This document shows positions 60,164-64,000 of a stretch of DNA of 64,000 nucleotides, one piece after another. The first letter of the stretch is position 1. Each line of letters starts with the position of its first letter. Origin of the DNA: Allobosea sp. CRIB-10. GTDB taxonomy: Bacteria > Pseudomonadota > Alphaproteobacteria > Rhizobiales > Beijerinckiaceae. The notes beneath the pieces are model-generated. The model was not told the DNA's origin and searched no databases. It saw only the letters and a list, made by a program, of their open reading frames with translations. The DNA lies in NCBI RefSeq assembly GCF_900112185.1, contig NZ_FOKP01000008.1, positions 62,001 to 126,000 of the forward strand. Direction: 5' to 3'. The translations under genes and the position numbers were made by a program.

Positions 60164-60961
60164 ATGACAAGCGCCTATCTCAAGATCGACCATGTCGAGA
60201 AGACTTTCCAGCGCGGCTCAGCGACGACCAATGTGCTGAAGGATGTCAGCCTCGTCATCGACAAGGGCGAATACGTCTCGATCATCGGCCATTCCGGCTG
60301 CGGCAAGTCGACCTTGCTCAACATCGTCGCCGGTCTGACGCCGGTGACGGAGGGCGCCGTGCTGCTTGAGGGCAAGGAGGTCAATGCGCCCGGTCCCGAG
60401 CGCGCCGTGGTCTTCCAGAACCATTCGCTGCTGCCCTGGCTCTCGGTCTACGACAATGTCGCGCTTGCGGTGAACAAGGTCTTCGGCCGTACCAAAAGCA
60501 AGACCGAGCGGCATGACTGGATCATGCACAATCTCGACCTCGTCCAGATGGGCCACGCCAAGGACAAGCGCCCGAGCGAGATCTCCGGCGGCATGAAGCA
60601 GCGCGTCGGCATCGCCCGCGGCCTCGCCATGGAGCCGAAGATCCTGCTGCTCGACGAGCCCTTCGGCGCGCTCGACGCGCTGACCCGCGCCCATCTGCAG
60701 GATTCGATCATGCAGATCCACGCCACGCTCGGGAACACGATGATCATGATCACCCATGACGTCGACGAGGCCGTGCTGCTCTCGGACCGGATCGTGATGA
60801 TGACCAACGGCCCGTCCGCCCGCATCGGCGAGGTGCTCGACGTCCGGCTCGAGCGCCCGCGCAAGCGGCTCGAGCTGGTCTCGGACCGCACCTACATCGC
60901 CGCGCGCGAAGCGGTGCTGAAATTCCTCTACGAGCGGCACAGATTCGTGGAGGCCGCGTGA
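60164..60961 (+). CDS. nrtC: Nitrate ABC transporter ATP-binding protein
   Basis: A 265-residue ATPase with Walker A IIGHSGCGKSTLLNIVAGLT, Q-loop VVFQNHSLLPWLSVYDNVALAV (typical of the nitrate/taurine class), signature ISGGMKQRVGIARGLAM, Walker B ILLLDEPFGALD and switch MITHDVDEAVLLSDRIVMM. It lacks the regulatory NrtA-like C-terminal domain of cyanobacterial NrtC, so it matches the shorter NrtD type. GAGGAGCG precedes the ATG. It is followed by a palindromic repeat and nirA. Confidence 0.94.
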   Translation: MTSAYLKIDHVEKTFQRGSATTNVLKDVSLVIDKGEYVSIIGHSGCGKSTLLNIVAGLTPVTEGAVLLEGKEVNAPGPERAVVFQNHSLLPWLSVYDNVALAVNKVFGRTKSKTERHDWIMHNLDLVQMGHAKDKRPSEISGGMKQRVGIARGLAMEPKILLLDEPFGALDALTRAHLQDSIMQIHATLGNTMIMITHDVDEAVLLSDRIVMMTNGPSARIGEVLDVRLERPRKRLELVSDRTYIAAREAVLKFLYERHRFVEAA

Positions 60962-60996
60962 TGGCGCTCCCTTTGGAGGGCGCAGCGCCAGACGAA

Positions 60997-61138
60997 CCCT
61001 TCTCCCCTCGGGGGAGAAGGTGGCGCGTAGCGCCGGATGAGGGCAGCGCCGCGGCTTCTTCGGTTCAGGTTTCACAGGCGGCCCGGCCCTCATCCGTCAG
61101 CGCTTCGCGCTGCCACCTTCTCCCCCGAGGGGAGAAGG
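60997..61138. repeat. Intergenic palindromic repeat, family C
   Basis: A 142-bp element with long inverted ends. CCCTTCTCCCCTCGGGGGAG at the left is mirrored by CTCCCCCGAGGGGAGAAGG at the right, each end being self-complementary, with ggatgaggg and ccctcatcc as further inner arms. It lies inside the nas operon between nrtC and nirA without interrupting either gene. Confidence 0.8.
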
Positions 61139-61151
61139 AAGAGGTTCGCCC

Positions 61152-62951
61152 ATGAGCAACGATTTCTCCCCCGAGCAGAAGCGCTATCTCGAAGGCTTCA
61201 TGAGCGGCCTGCAATCGGCTCGCGCTGCGCGTGGCCTCGGCCCGCTCGGCGGAGCCGACGGCGGCTCCGGCAATGCGGCACCGTCCGGGCCTGACAGGGA
61301 GCATGTGCAGGCGCAAGCGAAGACCGTCGCCAGGGGGGCCAAGCTGGTCGATCAGGAGAAGTGGAAGGCGGCCGAGCATCCCTTCGACGCCTATGCCCGC
61401 TTCAAGTCACAGGCGTCGTCGGGGACTTATCCGAAGCCGGAGGATAATTTCCGGTGGCGCTATCACGGCCTGTTCTATGTCGCCCCGGCGCAGGACAGCT
61501 ATATGTGCCGCCTGCGCATCCCGAACGGCATCCTCAAGGCCTGGCAATTCGCGGGAGTAGCCGACATCGCCGAGCGCCTCGGCGGCGGCTACAGCCACGT
61601 CACCACCCGCGCCAATCTCCAGGTCCGCGAGATCAAGGCCGAAAACGCACCGCTGCTGCTCGAAGGCCTCGCCGATCTCGGCCTTACCGCCAAGGGCTCG
61701 GGCGCCGACAACATCCGCAACGTCACGGGCTCGGCGACGGCCGGCATCGACCCGCTCGAACTTTTGGACACGCGTCCGCACGCCCGTGCTTGGCATCACC
61801 ACATCCTCAACGATCGCTCGCTCTACGGGCTGCCGCGCAAGTTCAACGTCGCCTTCGACGGCGCCGGCTCCGTAGCGACGCTGGAGGACACCAACGATAT
61901 CGGCTTTCAGGCGATCGAGATCGGCGAAGGAGCGTCATTTGAAGCGCAGCCGGTCGAGCCGGGCATCTGGTACCGGCTCGCGCTCGGCGGCATCACCGGC
62001 CATCACGACCTTGCCCGTGACACCGGCGTCATCGTCGCGCCGTCCGATACGGTTGCGGTCGCCGATGCGATCGTGCGTGTTTTTATCGCCAATGGCGACC
62101 GCACCAACCGCAACAAGGCGCGCCTGAAATACGTGCTCGACGCCTGGGGCTTCGACAAGTTCCTCGCCGCCGTCGAGGAGACGCTCGGCCGTCGGCTGGT
62201 CCGGGTCGACGCCGCCTTCGTCAAGCCGCGGCCAGTCTATGACCGCCTCGCCCATATCGGCGTGCACCCACAGCTTCAGCCGGGCCTCAACTGGATCGGC
62301 GTCGCGCTGCCGGTCGGCAAGCTCACAGTCGCGCAGATGCGGACCATCGCGGCGATCGCGCAGCAATGCGGCGACGGCGATATCCGCCTCACCGTCTGGC
62401 AGAACCTGCTGATCTCCGGCGTGCCGAACGCCAGGGTCGACGACGTCATCGCCAACCTGAAGGCGACCGGCCTCTCGGCCGAGACCTCGCTGCTCCGCGC
62501 CGGCCTGATTGCCTGCACCGGCGCGACCGGCTGCAAGTTTGCTGCCGCCCACACCAAGGAGGATGCGCTCGCCATCGCCGCCCATTGCGAGCCGCGGATC
62601 ACGCTGGAGCAGCCGGTGAACATCCACCTGACCGGCTGCCATCATTCCTGCGCCCAGCATTATATCGGCGATCTCGGCCTGATCGGCGCCAAGGTGTCGG
62701 TGAACGAGGAGGGCGATACCGTGCCGGGCTACGACCTCCTGGTCGGCGGCGGCTATGGCGTCGATGGCGGCATGGCCCGGCCCTTCCGCGAAAAGGTCAA
62801 GGCAGAGGACGCGCCGGCTCTGGTCGAGGCGATCCTGCGGACCTGGCAGACCCATCGCGCTGCGCCCGATGAAAGCTTCGTCGCCTTCGCCCGCCGCCAC
62901 GAGATCGCGGCGCTGCAGGCGCTGGTCGCTGAGACGGGAGAAGCGGCATGA
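61152..62951 (+). CDS. nirA: NirA-family ferredoxin-type nitrite/sulfite reductase (siroheme, 4Fe-4S)
   Basis: A 599-residue siroheme reductase that makes ammonium from nitrite, completing nitrate assimilation. It has two repeated ferrite-reductase half domains (GGGYSHVTTRANLQVREIKAENAPLLLEGLADLGL; GDIRLTVWQNLLISGV). The cluster cysteines are Cys455, Cys461, Cys496 and Cys500 (ACTGATGCKFA; TGCHHSC). The N-terminus carries a helical motif FSPEQKRYLEGFMSGL that recurs in the next protein. The start has GAAGAGG upstream, provided partly by the end of the repeat. The sulfite reductase activity of this family cannot be excluded by sequence alone. Confidence 0.92.
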   Translation: MSNDFSPEQKRYLEGFMSGLQSARAARGLGPLGGADGGSGNAAPSGPDREHVQAQAKTVARGAKLVDQEKWKAAEHPFDAYARFKSQASSGTYPKPEDNFRWRYHGLFYVAPAQDSYMCRLRIPNGILKAWQFAGVADIAERLGGGYSHVTTRANLQVREIKAENAPLLLEGLADLGLTAKGSGADNIRNVTGSATAGIDPLELLDTRPHARAWHHHILNDRSLYGLPRKFNVAFDGAGSVATLEDTNDIGFQAIEIGEGASFEAQPVEPGIWYRLALGGITGHHDLARDTGVIVAPSDTVAVADAIVRVFIANGDRTNRNKARLKYVLDAWGFDKFLAAVEETLGRRLVRVDAAFVKPRPVYDRLAHIGVHPQLQPGLNWIGVALPVGKLTVAQMRTIAAIAQQCGDGDIRLTVWQNLLISGVPNARVDDVIANLKATGLSAETSLLRAGLIACTGATGCKFAAAHTKEDALAIAAHCEPRITLEQPVNIHLTGCHHSCAQHYIGDLGLIGAKVSVNEEGDTVPGYDLLVGGGYGVDGGMARPFREKVKAEDAPALVEAILRTWQTHRAAPDESFVAFARRHEIAALQALVAETGEAA

Positions 62952-64000
62952 CCGTGCAGACGCCGAACCCGATCGTTCAGGTCCTGCCGGAGACCGCGCC
63001 CTTCAGCGAGGAGCAGCGCTCCTGGCTCAACGGCTTCTTCGCCGGTCTGCTCTCGCTCGACAATGCCGGCGTCACCGCTTTGTCGCCGGCGGAGAATGCA
63101 GCGGTTATGGGCGATGCGGATGACGGCGCGCCCTGGCACGATCCGGCCATGGCGATCGCCGACCGCATGCAGCTCGCTGAAGGCAGGCCGCTGCCGCGCA
63201 GGCTCTTTGCCGCCATGGCCCAGCAGGATTGCGGCCAGTGCGGCTATGTCTGCGAGACCTATTCGGCCGCGATCGCCGAGGGCAAGGAAGGCCGGCTCAA
63301 TCTCTGCGCCCCCGGCGGCAAGGAGACGCTGCGCCAGCTCAAGGCGCTCATGGATGAAGGAGGCGCTGCCCCTGCGACTGCGCCAGTCGAGGCCACGCCC
63401 GCCGCTCCCGCCGGCCCGCTCGGCCGCTGCCGCGAGAACCCGGCGCTTGCCACCTTCCTGTCGCGCCGCAAGCTCAATGGCGAGGGCTCGGAGAAGGAGA
63501 CCTGGCATGTCGAGTTCGACCTGAGCGAAAGCGGGCTCGACTACATCGTCGGCGACGCCTTCGGCATCGTCGCGCAGAACGATCCGCGCCTCGTCGATGC
63601 GGTGATCGCCCTGCTCGGCGCGCGGCCCGACGCCGATCTCGGCGGCAAGGCCTTGCGCGAAAAACTGCTGGCCGATTGCGCGCTCGGGCCCGCTCCGGAT
63701 GCGCTGTTCCAGCTGATCTCCTATGTCACCGGCGGCGAGACCCGCCAGAAGGCCAAGCGCCTCGCGGCAGGCGAGGACCCGGATGGCGATCTCGACCGGC
63801 TCGACGTGCTCGGCACGCTGCACAAGTTTTCCGGTGCACGGCTCTCGCCCGAGGCCTTCGTCGAGGCGCTCGACCCGCTGCAGCCGCGGCTCTACTCGAT
63901 CTCGTCCTCGTTCAACGCCACGCCCGGCCGCATCTCGCTGACCGTCGATACGGTCCGCTACAAGATCGGCAGCCGTCCGCGCTGGGGCGTCGCATCCACC
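62948..64000 (+). CDS. Flavoprotein reductase, sulfite reductase alpha (CysJ)-like, with N-terminal Fe-S motif (3' end missing)
   Basis: 351 residues are visible; the frame runs off the window. ATGA couples it to nirA. Residues 19-34 (FSEEQRSWLNGFFAGL) repeat the NirA N-terminal motif. Cys95, 98, 102 and 120 (QDCGQCGYVCE ... NLCAPGG) resemble the 4Fe-4S domain of RnfB-like proteins. From about residue 155 it shows the FAD-binding domain of CysJ/cytochrome P450 reductase (NPALATFLSRRKLNGEGSEKETWHVEFDLS-type, then LQPRLYSISSSFNATPGRISLTV, the FAD motif). No flavodoxin domain is present. It most likely passes electrons from NAD(P)H to NirA. Confidence 0.87.
   Translation, partial: MTVQTPNPIVQVLPETAPFSEEQRSWLNGFFAGLLSLDNAGVTALSPAENAAVMGDADDGAPWHDPAMAIADRMQLAEGRPLPRRLFAAMAQQDCGQCGYVCETYSAAIAEGKEGRLNLCAPGGKETLRQLKALMDEGGAAPATAPVEATPAAPAGPLGRCRENPALATFLSRRKLNGEGSEKETWHVEFDLSESGLDYIVGDAFGIVAQNDPRLVDAVIALLGARPDADLGGKALREKLLADCALGPAPDALFQLISYVTGGETRQKAKRLAAGEDPDGDLDRLDVLGTLHKFSGARLSPEAFVEALDPLQPRLYSISSSFNATPGRISLTVDTVRYKIGSRPRWGVAST

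Noticed and set aside
60958..61155. A 65-codon frame between nrtC and nirA.
   Set aside because: It is made almost entirely of the family C palindromic repeat.
1..64000. tRNA, rRNA, CRISPR arrays, prophage or insertion sequences.
   Set aside because: No cloverleaf-like gene, rRNA sequence, regular repeat-spacer pattern or transposase was recognised on either strand by reading. A tRNAscan or CRISPR search would settle this.

Overview
The window is a 64 kb stretch of GC-rich, gene-dense chromosome. It most likely comes from a free-living alphaproteobacterium of the order Hyphomicrobiales (Rhizobiales). The basis is the style of the NasT/NasS-nrt-nas-nirA cluster, the HemP protein, the cyoABCD-SURF1 order, the many ABC importers and three families of intergenic palindromic repeats. 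A Bosea-like genus is my guess, not something the sequence proves. I see no tRNA, rRNA, CRISPR array, phage or complete insertion sequence.

Layout. 1-3.3 kb: the 3' end of a TRAP solute receptor, a flavin (LLM) monooxygenase and a free-methionine sulfoxide reductase. 3.3-11.6 kb: an aldo/keto reductase and a sugar module (DeoR regulator, PfkB kinase, long class II aldolase, ABC importer without an ATPase). 11.6-17.1 kb: Lrp regulator with diaminopropionate ammonia-lyase, a glutathione S-transferase interrupted by an in-frame stop, PaiB and a MocR/PdxR-type regulator back to back, and a class II aldolase/adducin protein. 17.2-36.2 kb: two adjacent LacI-controlled catabolic modules. The first has an M20 deacylase, dipeptide-type importer, FAD amine oxidoreductase and DUF1028 protein. 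The second has a polyamine-type ABC importer, ATP-dependent hydantoinase HyuA/HyuB, a VOC protein and another FAD oxidoreductase. Both regulators have clear palindromic operators in front of the operon they face. 36.2-42.6 kb: an MFS symporter and a cytochrome bo-type quinol oxidase operon with SURF1. 42.6-51.9 kb: an iron region with hemP, a TonB-dependent receptor, an IclR regulator, an NtaA/SnaA/DszA-type monooxygenase translationally coupled to a siderophore-type ATPase, and the matching binding protein and two permeases. 52.0-64.0 kb: nitrate assimilation (nasT-nasS; then nrtA, NirB-like FAD reductase, nasA, nrtB, nrtC, nirA and a flavoprotein reductase that runs off the end).

The strongest regulatory structure is the leader in front of nrtA. 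A sigma-54 promoter match lies a few bases ahead of two hairpins with A-x-x-G-x-x hexaloops. The second hairpin overlaps an intrinsic terminator, as expected for an ANTAR (NasT) antitermination RNA. The two best candidates for undescribed biology are the paired LacI modules, which look like a route for importing and opening a cyclic or acylated nitrogen compound, and the iron module, where a chelator-type monooxygenase and an IclR regulator are linked to TonB/ABC iron uptake.
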